Shown here in pieces: positions 35,940 through 46,315 of a stretch of DNA of 64,000 bases; positions within the stretch are counted from its first letter, which is position 1, and every line of letters starts with the position of its first letter. The notes beneath the pieces are model-generated. The model ran no database searches and was not told the DNA's origin. It saw only the letters and a program-made list of their open reading frames with translations. Source of the stretch: Aquisalinus flavus (GTDB taxonomy: Bacteria; Pseudomonadota; Alphaproteobacteria; Caulobacterales; Parvularculaceae); NCBI RefSeq assembly GCF_022559625.1, contig NZ_CP042288.1:2118155-2182154 (forward strand), given 5' to 3'. The position numbers and the translations under genes were made by a program.

Positions 35940-38711
35940 TCAGTCCGAATCCAGCACCGCAAGCAGAGAGCGGCGGATCACTTCCTGGCGGCGCCTGTCG
36001 GTGATCTTGTAGCCGGGCAGGTCCTGCAGATAGAAGGTGTCGACGGCCATTTCGCCGTAATTGGCGATATAGGCCGAGCGGATCGATACGCCGATATCGC
36101 TGAGCGCGGCGGCGAGACGATAGAGAAGGCCCGGGCGGTCGCGGCCCTTGGCCTCGACGATCAGGCAGTCATGGGACGTGTGCTGATCGAGTTTGACCTC
36201 CGAGGGTACATCAAAGACATGGCGGCGGTCGCCGACCCGGGCCCGCAGCTTGATCTTCTGGTAGCCGGGCCGCGTGATCGCCTCCTCGAACTGTTGCCGC
36301 AGCCGTGCCAGCGCAACCTCTTCGTCCTGCCCTTCGAGGATCGACCGGCCTTGCTCGCCATGGAAGACGACGATGTTGCCGGCCATGTCGACGCCCTTGC
36401 CCGCCGGCTTGACCGGAAAGGCGGTCGAGGCGCGGACCATGCCGCCATTGGCAATGACGACGCCGGCGATGGCGGCATAGAGCCCCGGCTTGTCGCGGGA
36501 ATAGATCGCCGCCTCGACCAGGCCATCGTCATGGACGCTGAGTTCGACCGAGCCGGGCGAGGCCCCGCCATCGACCTGGCGCATCAGCTTGACGAAGCGC
36601 ACGGCGGTTGCCGGATCGACGCCTTCGAAGAACTCGGCCGGCAGGCGCAGGAGATAGCGGTCGAGCTGTTGCACCGGCCAGTCGGAGAGAAGCCGCGCCG
36701 CGCGACCGCGCAGGGCGTCACGCTGCTTCAGGATATGGGCGGCGAGAGCCTCTGCCCCGCCGGCAAACCACGCCCTCGTCGCCTCGTAAAGATTACCGAG
36801 GTCGCGGCGCGTCCACCGGTCCCATGAATTGAACCCGGCCATGCGCAGGTGACAGATCGTCAGTACCATGAGGAGATCGAGGCGCTCCCGGGTCGCGACC
36901 TCGGCGGCGAAGGTCTCGATGGTGCGTTCTTCCATCACGTTGCGGCGCACGGCGATATTCGCCATCATCTGGTAGCGCGTCGCCGCCCAGACGATATCTT
37001 CCAGCCGGTCCCTGTCGCGCACCAGATGACCGATGGAGGAGATGATCTTGCGCCGCAGCCTGTCCGGCGTCGGGTTTGTCAGCGTCTCGCCGGATTCGTG
37101 CATCAAGATGGCGAGATAGAATGACAGCGGATCGTCCGTCTCCGCCATGATGCGGGTGGCGATGGGGTGGTGCTCTATCTCATCGCCACGGCGGATATGA
37201 TCGAGCACGCCGACGGAGCGCAACACATGCTCATCGAGGGTGAAGCCGCGATACAGGCCGTATTTGACGCGGCCGATCAGCATGCCGAAAGCCGGCAGGT
37301 AACTGCCGAGCAGCCCGCATTCTGTCATGTCACGCAGCGTTTCCTCGGGATTCTCCGTATCGAGAATGATCGCCCGGAAAATCGTCGCGACGTCTTCATC
37401 CTCGACACTCGCCCGCTTCATGAAGCGGGCACCGGCGGCGACGGTCTTCAACGCTTCGGGGTGAATTTCAGCGGCAGGTTTGCGGGCGGCAATGCGGAAC
37501 AGACGGACAAGGTCGAGCGGCGTTTCCTGCGCCTTTGCATGATCCCTGAAGTCGACCCTGTCGCCGCGCAGCGTGATATTGGTCGACGCGCCGACTTCGT
37601 CCGGACGGATGCGGCGGTTCAGGTCCTGCTTGCGATTGCCGCCAAGACCGCGGAAGAAACTCTCGATCAGGCGCGAGCGTTTGACCTCCGCCTCTTCGAG
37701 CGCGGCGCAGACAACTCCGGTCAGGCGGCCGACTTCCTTGGTGTTGATGAAGTAATGCTTCATCAGCCGCTCGACGCCGAGGGTCTGTCCGCGATCATTG
37801 TAATTCAGCGCGTCCGCGACCCTGGGCTGGATATCGAAAGACAGGAGCTCATCGGGCCGGCCCCGCAACCGGTGCAATTGCACCCTGACTGACCAGAGGA
37901 AATCGAGCGCCTTTTCATAGCTCGCGGCTTCCTCATCGGTGAAGACACCGATATTGACCCGCTGCTCGACATTCGTCGCGCCATAGGCATAGCGCGCGAG
38001 CCAATGCAGCGTTTCAAGATCGCGCAGGCCGCCCTTGCCTTCCTTGATGTCCGGCTCGACCGCATAGCGTGAGCCATTGCCCCTGGCGACCCGCTCCTCG
38101 CGCTCCTTCAACTTGGCCTCGACGAAAGACGACACGCTACCCTTGCGGTAGCGATCGAAGCGCTGGAAGAAATCGCGCGCCAGCGGCTCGTTACCGACGA
38201 GATAGCGGGCATCGAGATAGGACGTGCACCCCTCGATATCGGTCTTGATGAAGTCGATCGACTGGGCGGGCGAGCGCACGGCCTGGGCAACTGTCAGCCC
38301 GGCATCCCATAGCGCATAAAGAATGAAATCGAGCAGCGGCTTGATCTTCTGCCCGGCATTGGGTGAATGCAGGAAGAGCAGGTCGATATCGGAAAAAGGC
38401 GCCAGCCGCCCGCGACCGAACCCGCCTGCGGCGAGTACGGCGAGATGCTGCGCCTCTTCCGGGTACAGGACGGCGCCTGCCTCGAACAGGCCATGGATCC
38501 CTTCGCCCGTGAGCGTCGACAGGCCGCGGGAAATCTGTTCGCCGCGCCGGGTCTTGTCGAACATTTCCGCGAGCCAGTGGGCGCGGGTATCGCGGATTTC
38601 CTGACCCAGCCGCGTGCTGCGCTCCATCGAGGACAGCTCGGCGGACATGGTGGTCAGCCGCTCGGCCAGCGCCCCGGGCTTCCAGAGCTTGCGCGATGCG
38701 TCAGCTGCCAT
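35940..38711 (-). CDS. glnD: PII uridylyltransferase GlnD with a degenerate HD domain
   Basis: This nitrogen sensor uridylylates PII proteins, and normally also deuridylylates them. The 923-residue protein has an intact nucleotidyltransferase site ([18 protein letters not shown], residues 96-113) and two C-terminal ACT domains (about 735-800 and 845-910). The central HD domain, usually the uridylyl-removing site, looks damaged. The HD pair reads H538-E539 ([12 protein letters not shown]), the following K-G-R and D-H-S positions are lost, and the later H-H/N-H site reads TRYQMMA (residues 578-584). DEH (493-495) is kept. Its first bases overlap the end of mutS by 11 bp. Confidence 0.93.
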   Translation of the reverse strand: MAADASRKLWKPGALAERLTTMSAELSSMERSTRLGQEIRDTRAHWLAEMFDKTRRGEQISRGLSTLTGEGIHGLFEAGAVLYPEEAQHLAVLAAGGFGRGRLAPFSDIDLLFLHSPNAGQKIKPLLDFILYALWDAGLTVAQAVRSPAQSIDFIKTDIEGCTSYLDARYLVGNEPLARDFFQRFDRYRKGSVSSFVEAKLKEREERVARGNGSRYAVEPDIKEGKGGLRDLETLHWLARYAYGATNVEQRVNIGVFTDEEAASYEKALDFLWSVRVQLHRLRGRPDELLSFDIQPRVADALNYNDRGQTLGVERLMKHYFINTKEVGRLTGVVCAALEEAEVKRSRLIESFFRGLGGNRKQDLNRRIRPDEVGASTNITLRGDRVDFRDHAKAQETPLDLVRLFRIAARKPAAEIHPEALKTVAAGARFMKRASVEDEDVATIFRAIILDTENPEETLRDMTECGLLGSYLPAFGMLIGRVKYGLYRGFTLDEHVLRSVGVLDHIRRGDEIEHHPIATRIMAETDDPLSFYLAILMHESGETLTNPTPDRLRRKIISSIGHLVRDRDRLEDIVWAATRYQMMANIAVRRNVMEERTIETFAAEVATRERLDLLMVLTICHLRMAGFNSWDRWTRRDLGNLYEATRAWFAGGAEALAAHILKQRDALRGRAARLLSDWPVQQLDRYLLRLPAEFFEGVDPATAVRFVKLMRQVDGGASPGSVELSVHDDGLVEAAIYSRDKPGLYAAIAGVVIANGGMVRASTAFPVKPAGKGVDMAGNIVVFHGEQGRSILEGQDEEVALARLRQQFEEAITRPGYQKIKLRARVGDRRHVFDVPSEVKLDQHTSHDCLIVEAKGRDRPGLLYRLAAALSDIGVSIRSAYIANYGEMAVDTFYLQDLPGYKITDRRRQEVIRRSLLAVLDSD

Positions 38712-41451
38712 TGCGGGTCAGTTCCTTCAGCGCGTACAGCGCTTCGAGCGCCTCGCGCGGGGACAGGCTGTCCGGGTCGATATCGGCGAGCGCCTTCAGG
38801 GCAGGACTGTCGGCGACCGGCTTTGGCCTTGCCACAGCCGCGCTGAACAGCGGCAAGTCGTCAACGAGAGTGGCGAGCCCGGCACTGGAGGCGACCTTGC
38901 CTTCTTCCAAGAGGCTCAACACTTCCTGCGCGCGGGCGACGACAGCGGATGGCAGGCCGGCAAGGCGGCCGACGGACACGCCATAGGAACGGTCGGCCGG
39001 GCCTTCCGCCACCTCGTGCAGAAAGACGACATCGCCCTTCCATTCGCGCACCTGCATCGACACATTGGCGAGCCGGTCGAGGCGCGAGGACAGCGCCGTC
39101 AGCTCGTGATAATGCGTCGCGAACAGGCCACGGCACTTGTTGATCTCGTGCAGATGTTCGAGCGCCGCCCAGGCGATGGACAGGCCGTCATAGGTTGCCG
39201 TGCCGCGGCCGATCTCGTCGAGCACGACGAGAGACCGCTCGCCGGCCTGGTTCAGGATCGCCGCGGTCTCGACCATCTCGACCATGAAGGTCGAGCGGCC
39301 GCGGGCGAGATCGTCCGACGCGCCAACGCGGGAGAAGACGCGGTCGATGACGCCGATATGAGCCTCTTTCGCAGGCACGAACGACCCCATCTGGGCGAGG
39401 ATCGCAATCAGCGCGTTCTGGCGCAGGAAGGTCGACTTGCCGGCCATGTTCGGCCCGGTAACGAGCCACAGGCTGGGATCATCTTCGCGTGTCAGGCGGC
39501 AATCATTGGGGATAAACGCCCCCTCGCCTGCCCGCGCCACCGTCTGCTCGACAACCGGGTGACGGCCGCCAATGATCTCGAAAGCGAAACTGTCATCGAC
39601 CTGCGGGCGGACATAATCCTGCGCCTCGGCAAGCTGCGCGAGACCGGCGCAGACATCGATAAGGGCGAGGCCGTCCGCACACGCAGCAATATCTCCAGCG
39701 CGGGCAAGTGTCTGTTCGCAGAGATCGCGGTAAAGCGCCATCTCCCGGGCCAAAGCCGTGTCGCGAGAGCGCACGATGCGGGAATCCAGGTCCGACAATT
39801 CGACGGTCGTGAAGCGCACGGCGTTGGCGAGCGTCTGGCGATGGATGAACAGGTCGCAATGGGGCGCGCCCATCAGCGTGCCGGCATAACTCGCCGGAGC
39901 TTCGACGAAATAGCCGAGCACATTGTTGTGCTTGATCTTCAGCGCCTTGATGCCGGCCTTCTGGCGATACTGGTCCTCGAGCCCGGCAATGATGCGGCGG
40001 GCATTGTCGCGCAGGCCGCGGGTCTCGTCGAGACCGGGGTCGAAGCCGGTTGCGATGAACCCGCCATCGCGGGCAAGAAGCGGCAGGTCGGCGGCGAGCG
40101 CCTTGTTCAGCAGGCGGAGCAGGTCGGCGAAACCGCCGCCGGATTGCGCCTCGAGGTCGCACATTGCCTCCTGCAGCATTTCGGCCATTGGTGCGTCGAG
40201 GGGCGCGCCCTCCGCTGCCCCGTGAAGCAGCACGCACAGTTCCCGCGCGGCGGTCAGGCCATCGCGCAAGGCGGCAAGGTCGCGCGGTCCACCGCGGCCA
40301 AGCGCCAGCCGGGAAAGAGCACGGGCGATGTCGGGCGTGGCAGCGAGGCGCTCGCGGATATCGCCCCTCAAGGGCCGCGCCTCGACCAGCCAGGCGATGG
40401 CCTGCTGGCGGCGGCGGATCGCGTCGATATCGGTCAGCGGGCCAGCCATCCAGTCAGACAACAGCCGCGCACCGGCACCGGAGACCGTGCGGTCGATGGC
40501 GGCGAGCAGCGAGCCATCGCGATCACCACGCTGGGTCCGGGTCAGCTCCAGCGAGGTGCGGGTGACAGCGTCGATCGCCATGGCGGCACCGCGGGCCGGA
40601 TGGCGTGGCGGCTTCAACGCCGGCATGCGGCCCACTTGCGTCAGCTCGATATAGGCGGCAAGCGCGCCGAGCGCAGCGATCTCGCTGCGCGCGAAGGTGC
40701 CGAAGGCGTCGAGTGCCTGGACCTTGTAGAGATCACACAGCCGTTCCTCGGCATTGGCGACATCGAAGAAAGTGCGCGCCTGCGGGGTCACGCAGGTCTC
40801 CTCGCCCATCGCGTCGAGGGCGGCGACCCAGTCCCCGCCCGGCGCTTCCGGCGTCAGCAATTCCTTCGGCGCCAGCGCGGCAAGCTGGGACCCGAGTGTC
40901 TCGGCGGTCACGCTCGCGACACACAGCTCCCCGCTCGACACGTCTGCCCAGGCGAGCGCCCCGGCACCTGTCCTGGGCGCATGCAGGGCGGCGAGAAAAT
41001 TATGGGAGCGGGCCTCGAGCAGCGAATCTTCCGTCAGCGTGCCGGGGGTGACGAAGCGCACGATCTCGCGCCGCACGACGGATTTCGAGCCGCGCTTCTT
41101 TGCCTCCGCCGGGTCCTCCGTCTGTTCGCATATCGCGACCTTGAAACCGGCCCGGATCAGCCGGGCGAGATAGTTTTCGTGGGAATGGTGCGGCACGCCG
41201 CACATGGGGATCGCCTCGCCCTGGTGCTGGCCACGCTTGGTCAGCGTGATGTCGAGCGCCGCAGCGGCCTTGACCGCATCGTCGAAAAACAGCTCGTAGA
41301 AATCGCCCATGCGATAGAACAGGAGGGCATCACCCGCCTGTTCCCTGATCTCCAGATACTGGGCCATCATCGGCGTCAGGGCTTTTGCATCCTTGAGCGC
41401 CGTCGCCTTGCCCTTGTCACCGATCTCGCTCGGATGGGCAGAACCGTCCAT
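38701..41451 (-). CDS. mutS: DNA mismatch repair protein MutS
   Basis: It recognises mismatches and starts methyl-independent or MutL-directed repair. Starting at the ATG at 41451 (GGAG eight bases before) it has 916 residues. The mismatch-contact motif [15 protein letters not shown], with Phe-x-Glu, lies near residue 45. The connector, lever and clamp regions follow. The ATPase has Walker [11 protein letters not shown], Walker [14 protein letters not shown] and [12 protein letters not shown] at 41463 could add four residues. Its stop overlaps the glnD start, so the two genes are translationally coupled. Confidence 0.97.
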   Translation of the reverse strand: MDGSAHPSEIGDKGKATALKDAKALTPMMAQYLEIREQAGDALLFYRMGDFYELFFDDAVKAAAALDITLTKRGQHQGEAIPMCGVPHHSHENYLARLIRAGFKVAICEQTEDPAEAKKRGSKSVVRREIVRFVTPGTLTEDSLLEARSHNFLAALHAPRTGAGALAWADVSSGELCVASVTAETLGSQLAALAPKELLTPEAPGGDWVAALDAMGEETCVTPQARTFFDVANAEERLCDLYKVQALDAFGTFARSEIAALGALAAYIELTQVGRMPALKPPRHPARGAAMAIDAVTRTSLELTRTQRGDRDGSLLAAIDRTVSGAGARLLSDWMAGPLTDIDAIRRRQQAIAWLVEARPLRGDIRERLAATPDIARALSRLALGRGGPRDLAALRDGLTAARELCVLLHGAAEGAPLDAPMAEMLQEAMCDLEAQSGGGFADLLRLLNKALAADLPLLARDGGFIATGFDPGLDETRGLRDNARRIIAGLEDQYRQKAGIKALKIKHNNVLGYFVEAPASYAGTLMGAPHCDLFIHRQTLANAVRFTTVELSDLDSRIVRSRDTALAREMALYRDLCEQTLARAGDIAACADGLALIDVCAGLAQLAEAQDYVRPQVDDSFAFEIIGGRHPVVEQTVARAGEGAFIPNDCRLTREDDPSLWLVTGPNMAGKSTFLRQNALIAILAQMGSFVPAKEAHIGVIDRVFSRVGASDDLARGRSTFMVEMVETAAILNQAGERSLVVLDEIGRGTATYDGLSIAWAALEHLHEINKCRGLFATHYHELTALSSRLDRLANVSMQVREWKGDVVFLHEVAEGPADRSYGVSVGRLAGLPSAVVARAQEVLSLLEEGKVASSAGLATLVDDLPLFSAAVARPKPVADSPALKALADIDPDSLSPREALEALYALKELTRNGS

Positions 41452-41559
41452 TGAATTCTCCACGACTGACTTGTCTTATAAAACAGACTGGCCTGAGTCG
41501 ATAGGCAAGCCGGCCGATAGGCAAGCGGCCCGGCAGGGACGCGGCCCCGGGACGGGGGG

Positions 41560-42360
41560 ATGCCACACAAACCGCGCTTGACGGGAGAGGCGCAGACGCA
41601 GAGACTCAGGCGCATGACCCTTCCCCGGGAGAAATCCCTCAAAGTTGCACCGCCGGAATCGAGCGCCGGGCCGAGCGTGCGCATCGGCGAGCGTCTGTTG
41701 CCGGTCGATGTGCGCATCAACCGCCGTGCGCGGCGGCTGATCATCCGCGTCGATGCGCTGGGCGGGCGCGTCTTGTTGACATGCCCGAGCAAGCGCTCCG
41801 TACCCGACGGGCTTTCCTTCGTGGAAAAACGCCGCAGCTGGATCGCGCAATGCCTGGCAGAGAGTCCGCAGACCCAGCCTTTTCATGACGGGGCGAGCGT
41901 GCCGGTTCGCGGCATAGAGCACACGATCCTTCACGCGCCGGGGCAGCGAAAGGCGGTCCGGGCGGAGGACCAGACGCTCTATGTCGGCGGCGCGCCGGAA
42001 TTCCTGGCCCGCCGGGTCGAGGACTGGCTGAGGGCCGAGGCACGGCGCGAATTCTGTGCCATCGCCGACGCGCTTTGCGACAGGATCGGTGTCGTCCGTA
42101 AACGGATCACCGTGCGCGACACACGCTCGCGCTGGGGATCGTGCTCGTCGGCAGGCGCGATCTCGCTGAGCTGGCGGCTGATCATGGCGCCGGAACATGT
42201 CTACACCTACGTCGTCGGCCATGAAGTTGCGCATCTGAAGCACATGGATCATTCGCCTGCCTTCTGGCGCGTCGTCGATGAGCTGATCGAGGATCGCCGC
42301 CCGGCGCAGGACTGGCTGAAGACCCATGGCGCCAGCCTTTACGGCATCGGCGCGCGCTGA
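41560..42360 (+). CDS. YgjP-like zinc metallopeptidase (SprT/M48-like, DUF45)
   Basis: The 266-residue protein has the metal-binding HEVAH in YVVGHEVAHLKHMDHSPAFW (about residues 217-236), with a downstream His (H231) typical of the YgjP-type DUF45 family. The domain begins near RIGERLLPVDVRINRRARRLIIRVD. R-S-R-W-G-S-C-S in TVRDTRSRWGSCSSAG is a second family hallmark. The function of these proteins is unknown. The start is uncertain: ATG at 41560, or ATG at 41614 giving MTLPREKSLKVAPP. Its stop lies 2 bp from that of the convergent PBP gene. Confidence 0.88.
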   Translation: MPHKPRLTGEAQTQRLRRMTLPREKSLKVAPPESSAGPSVRIGERLLPVDVRINRRARRLIIRVDALGGRVLLTCPSKRSVPDGLSFVEKRRSWIAQCLAESPQTQPFHDGASVPVRGIEHTILHAPGQRKAVRAEDQTLYVGGAPEFLARRVEDWLRAEARREFCAIADALCDRIGVVRKRITVRDTRSRWGSCSSAGAISLSWRLIMAPEHVYTYVVGHEVAHLKHMDHSPAFWRVVDELIEDRRPAQDWLKTHGASLYGIGAR

Positions 42361-42362
42361 TC

Positions 42363-44786
42363 TCAGCCGCCTGTCCCTGACTCCGGGCCGGGACCGGCCG
42401 CGGCCGGTTCTGCGAGCTGACCGTTGAGGAAGGCGCCGAGCTCATCACCCTGAGGCAGGGTGCTTGCCGCCGCCTCCTCTTCAAGCACGTCCGCGACGAG
42501 ATCGTCCATGCTCACCTGCGCCCGCGGGAGGGGACGGTCTGCCGGTGGCGGCGCGGTCATTTCATAGCTGGCGTCATAGGGCACAGCAGGATCGGCCGGC
42601 ATATCGTTGCGGCTGAACAGGCCGCGGAACTGGTCGAAGATCGACGGCAGGAAGGGCTGCGGCTGCCATGGCGTATAGGGCAGGTCCGGCCGGTCATCGA
42701 GGACGGCGATCATCATGTCCTTCCACAACAGCGCCGGCGCGCCGGACCCGCTGACCGGCGCCCAGCCATCACGCATCGGTGTGTAGTCGTCCCTGCCGAG
42801 CCAGACGACGCCGGTCACGCCCGCCGCATGGCCGGCGAACCATGCATCGCGGCTTTCCTGAGTGGTGCCGGTCTTGCCCATGGCGACATAGCCGGGCAGC
42901 GCCGCCGCCTTGCCCGAGCCGTCAGCAATGGTCTGGCGCAGCATGTGGTTGAGGGCGATCAGGTCGTCCTCGGCGACCACGTAGCGGCCTGGCCTGGTCT
43001 CGCGGGCATAGAGCACCTTGCCGCTCTCGGTATAGATCGAGGTGATGATATAGGGCTGCGCCGTGACACCATGATTGGCGAAGGGCAGATAGGTCGCGGC
43101 GAGATCGAGCGGCGTTGCCTCGTTGACCCCCAGAGCCAAAGCCGCGCCGGGGTCGATATCGCCGGGGAAACCGAGCCGCCTGGCGACGGCGACGACCTCG
43201 TCGCGGCCGGTCTCCTCCTGCAGCCGGATGGCGGCGGCATTGAGCGAGCGGGCGAGCGCCTCGGCCATCGGCACGGCGCCGTAATACTTGTCGTTATAAT
43301 TGGACGGCGCCCAGTCTGACAGCTCGACGGGCGTGTCGAGGATGATATCATCGGGCCGGCGGCCATCCTCGAGCGCGGCGAGGTATACGAATGGTTTGAA
43401 GGCAGAGCCCGGCTGGCGCAAGGCGTGGGTAGCGCGGTTATACTCGCTGCCGGCATAGTCCTTGCCGCCGATCAGCAGGCTTACGGCACCATCCGATTCC
43501 AGCGCGACCATGGCGACCTGCACATCGGCGGCGACGCGGGTGTCGCGTTCGGTCAGGGTTTCGATCGCTGCCTGGGCCCGTTTATGCGCCTCGAGATCGA
43601 TCGTCGTATGGATGATGATGTCATGCTTGAGTTGCGGCATGATCTCGTTCAGCGCGGCCATGGCGTAGTCGGTTGCATAGGGCGCCGGATTGCGGCGTCG
43701 CGAGACCGTGGCGATGCGCTGGCTGGTAATCGTTTCGGCGTCTTCGGGCTTCAGATAGCCGGCATCGACCATGGCGGCGAGCACGACCCCGGCCCGGGCG
43801 CGGGCCGCATCCGGGCTGGCCGACGGGGAGTAGCGTGACGGCGCCTTGAGCAGGCCGGCGAGCATGGCCGCTTCGCCGACCGTCAGGTCGTCCGGCTTCT
43901 TCTCGAAATAGCGCTCCGATGCGGCGCTGATGCCCCAGGTGCCGGCACCGAAATAGACATTGTTGAGATAGAAGGCGAGGATCTCGTCCTTCGAATAGGT
44001 CATCTCCAATTGCAGGGCGAGCAGCATTTCCTGCATTTTGCGCTTGATCGTCCGGTCGGGCGTGAGAAAGACGTTCTTGGCAAATTGCTGGGTGATGGTC
44101 GAGCCGCCCTGGCGCACGCTGCCCTCGCGCAGGTTGACGATCAGGGCACGGATGATTGCCACCGGGTTGACGCCCCAGTGGTGATAGAAATTCCGGTCCT
44201 CTGTCGCCAGAAACGCCTGCACCACATGCGGCGGCAAGCCATCGACCATGACCGGCTCGCCATGCAACTGGCCATAACGGGTGAGGAATTCGCCGCGCAC
44301 ATCGACAAGGGTGATCTGCGCCGGGCGTTGCAGATGGTCGAGGGCGCTGAGCGGCGGCAGATCGCGGCTGTAGTAATAGATCGCGGCGAGGGACAGGATG
44401 AAACAGCCGAAGCCGACGAAACCGACGCGGAAAGCGATGCCCCCTGCCCTTCTCACCCAGCCCGGCAGGCCGGGCCGCTGAGGGCGTCTTCTCGTGGACG
44501 CCCGGCGCGACGTGGCACGGCCGGACGCCGACTTGCGGGCCGCGCCAGCCGCGGTTCTCTTGACCGGCGCCTTGCGCGGTTTCGCGGCGGGTTTCGCAGC
44601 GGACTTCTTGCCAGACTTCTTGTTTGAATTCTTGCTGGAATTTTGGCCAAGCTGAGGGATCAGCCTGTCAACCAGAGACTGACTGCGGCCTTTGCCTGCA
44701 CCGCCGCGCGACCGCGCGGACGCCGCCCGCGCAGGAGGACGCCGTCGCGGTGTCGAACCGGAACGGGAAGACGGTTTTCTGGCCAT
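42363..44786 (-). CDS. Class A penicillin-binding protein (PBP1A-like)
   Basis: This bifunctional peptidoglycan synthase is anchored in the inner membrane. The 807-residue protein has an unusually long basic N-terminal tail (about residues 1-115, rich in Lys, Arg, Ala, Ser). One transmembrane helix follows near 118-140. The glycosyltransferase has EDRNFYHHWG and RQGGSTITQQFAKNVFL. The transpeptidase has S-x-x-K in PGSAFKPFVY, S-L-N in RSLNAAAIRL and K-T-G in MGKTGTTQESRDAWF. The tail is alanine-rich. The basic leader probably lies in the cytoplasm and may contact DNA or partners. Confidence 0.94.
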   Translation of the reverse strand: MARKPSSRSGSTPRRRPPARAASARSRGGAGKGRSQSLVDRLIPQLGQNSSKNSNKKSGKKSAAKPAAKPRKAPVKRTAAGAARKSASGRATSRRASTRRRPQRPGLPGWVRRAGGIAFRVGFVGFGCFILSLAAIYYYSRDLPPLSALDHLQRPAQITLVDVRGEFLTRYGQLHGEPVMVDGLPPHVVQAFLATEDRNFYHHWGVNPVAIIRALIVNLREGSVRQGGSTITQQFAKNVFLTPDRTIKRKMQEMLLALQLEMTYSKDEILAFYLNNVYFGAGTWGISAASERYFEKKPDDLTVGEAAMLAGLLKAPSRYSPSASPDAARARAGVVLAAMVDAGYLKPEDAETITSQRIATVSRRRNPAPYATDYAMAALNEIMPQLKHDIIIHTTIDLEAHKRAQAAIETLTERDTRVAADVQVAMVALESDGAVSLLIGGKDYAGSEYNRATHALRQPGSAFKPFVYLAALEDGRRPDDIILDTPVELSDWAPSNYNDKYYGAVPMAEALARSLNAAAIRLQEETGRDEVVAVARRLGFPGDIDPGAALALGVNEATPLDLAATYLPFANHGVTAQPYIITSIYTESGKVLYARETRPGRYVVAEDDLIALNHMLRQTIADGSGKAAALPGYVAMGKTGTTQESRDAWFAGHAAGVTGVVWLGRDDYTPMRDGWAPVSGSGAPALLWKDMMIAVLDDRPDLPYTPWQPQPFLPSIFDQFRGLFSRNDMPADPAVPYDASYEMTAPPPADRPLPRAQVSMDDLVADVLEEEAAASTLPQGDELGAFLNGQLAEPAAAGPGPESGTGG

Positions 44787-44870
44787 AGCCCGCAGCTTTG
44801 AGCGCGCGGCTTAATACATGATTAAGCAAACCGGGCCTTGCGGAAATATCGCAATCCTGAAAAGCGGCAC

Positions 44871-44902
44871 AAAAAAACCGGCGCGGAGGACCGCGCCGGT
44901 TT
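44871..44902 (-). terminator. Intrinsic terminator after the OmpA-like gene
   Basis: AAACCGGCGCGG (44875-44886) pairs with CCGCGCCGGTTT (44891-44902), a perfect 12-bp stem with loop AGGA. A T-run on the minus strand (complement of seven A at 44871-44877) completes it. Confidence 0.92.
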
Positions 44903-44923
44903 CTTGATCGGAATTTGACCCGA

Positions 44924-46108
44924 TTAGAAGTCGAAGAGAACTTCCGTACGGCGGTTGAGCGGCTCGCGAACACCGTCAGCCGTCGGCTTGGCGGGGTTGC
45001 TCTCGCCCAGGGCCTGGGTCGTGATCAGGCCGCCGGAGATGCCGTTGGCAACCAGCGCTTCACGAACAACGGCGGCCCGGCGAGCGGACAGGGCGTTGTT
45101 GTAGGAAGCAGAACCGGACGTGTCGGTGTTACCCTGAACGGTGACGCCGGAGATGTCATACTCCATGGCTTCAGAAGCCTTGGCGGCGATCAGGTCCTGA
45201 GCGGCGACGCTGAGGTTCGATTTGTCGAAGTCGAAGTAAACGACCAGATCCAGATCATCAGGGATCACGTCGTCTTCAACGATTTCCGGCTCGGGCGGGC
45301 AGGAGGCGGTCGATACGACGCGGCTGCCATCCCAGCAATCCTTGTAGGTTACCGGCGGCTCTTCTGGCTCTTCGACAACCGGTGCCGGAGCACCGAAGTT
45401 CCAGCGCAGACCAGCGGTCAGCTCTTGAGCGCGGTAGCCAGCTTCGATCGGGGTAACCGGACCGTTGATGGCGGCACCGTATTCGAAGGAATCAGTGACC
45501 AGGTAGCGGTAGCCGAGATCGACGTCGACCGTGTTGGTCAGGTCGATTGTAACACCGGCAAGCGCCTGAGCGGCCGAGGCGAAGTCCTTGTCACCCATGA
45601 CGATCAGATAGGGCTGACCCGGGCCGGTAGCCGGCGTCGGAACGATCGAGGAGTTGCTTGCTTCCGGACGGATGTAAGCAGCACCGACGCCAACACCGAG
45701 ATACGGGGTGAAGCGGGATTCGTTGTAGAAATCCTTGAAGACGTTGACCATCAGCGTGTTGACGGTGAGGTCACCGATGCTGCCGCCGCCCGGAAAGCCG
45801 ACAAAGCCAAGGCCATCGCCCGGCAGCTCATCGATTTCCTGAGTGCGTGTGGTCAGTTCCAGCTCGGCGCGCAGGCCGTTCTGCAGATATTTACCGAAAG
45901 CGCCGTAGATGTTCAGCGACTCATCGAGGTCGTAATTCGTGACGAAGGAATAAGGAACGGCACTGCCGGTATCCTCGAAATCGTTTTCGTCGTTGGAAAA
46001 GGTGTAACCGAAGCCGAGTTCGCCGTAATAGCCCTGGTCCTGGGCAGAAGCTGCCGACACCATCGCTACGGAGCCAGCGGCCGCCAGTAGTGCAAGTTTA
46101 AGTTTCAT
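44924..46108 (-). CDS. OmpA-family outer-membrane protein
   Basis: The protein links the outer membrane to peptidoglycan. From the start at 46108 (ribosome site GGAGGGG) it has 394 residues, with a signal peptide ending SAASAQD near residue 23. An eight-strand-type beta-barrel (YYGELGFGYTFS to ELTAGLRWNFG, about 24-230) follows, then a linker with two cysteines (CWDGSRVVSTASCPP). The OmpA-like peptidoglycan domain (about 280-394) has VQGNTDTSGSASYNNALS and RRAAVVREALVANG. A strong terminator follows. It is monocistronic and probably abundant. The longer frame to 46156 lacks a proper signal peptide. Confidence 0.93.
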   Translation of the reverse strand: MKLKLALLAAAGSVAMVSAASAQDQGYYGELGFGYTFSNDENDFEDTGSAVPYSFVTNYDLDESLNIYGAFGKYLQNGLRAELELTTRTQEIDELPGDGLGFVGFPGGGSIGDLTVNTLMVNVFKDFYNESRFTPYLGVGVGAAYIRPEASNSSIVPTPATGPGQPYLIVMGDKDFASAAQALAGVTIDLTNTVDVDLGYRYLVTDSFEYGAAINGPVTPIEAGYRAQELTAGLRWNFGAPAPVVEEPEEPPVTYKDCWDGSRVVSTASCPPEPEIVEDDVIPDDLDLVVYFDFDKSNLSVAAQDLIAAKASEAMEYDISGVTVQGNTDTSGSASYNNALSARRAAVVREALVANGISGGLITTQALGESNPAKPTADGVREPLNRRTEVLFDF

Positions 46109-46315
46109 AATCCCCTCCTGTAAGGTGACTGCATAGTAGTGCATCGCAACGCACAATTAAACCAATAAGTCCTGTTTAGCTAGTCCAAGACTGGATGAGC
46201 AACAGGTTTTTCCGGAAATTCGTTCCCCGAAAATCCATTTACCATGACATGTTGCATAATCGCCGCGGTAAAACAAGAAGACCAGGTCCGGTGTGCCGCC
46301 CTTAAACGAGTCAAG

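Noticed and set aside
38614-41454. 946-codon open frame on the plus strand
   Set aside because: It is antisense to mutS, which has all MutS motifs. No family features are visible in the antisense translation.
46190-46235. General stress (EcfG-type) promoter upstream of the OmpA-like gene
   Set aside because: On the minus strand GGAAC is followed after 17 bases by TGTT instead of the expected CGTT. One half-match is not enough to call it.
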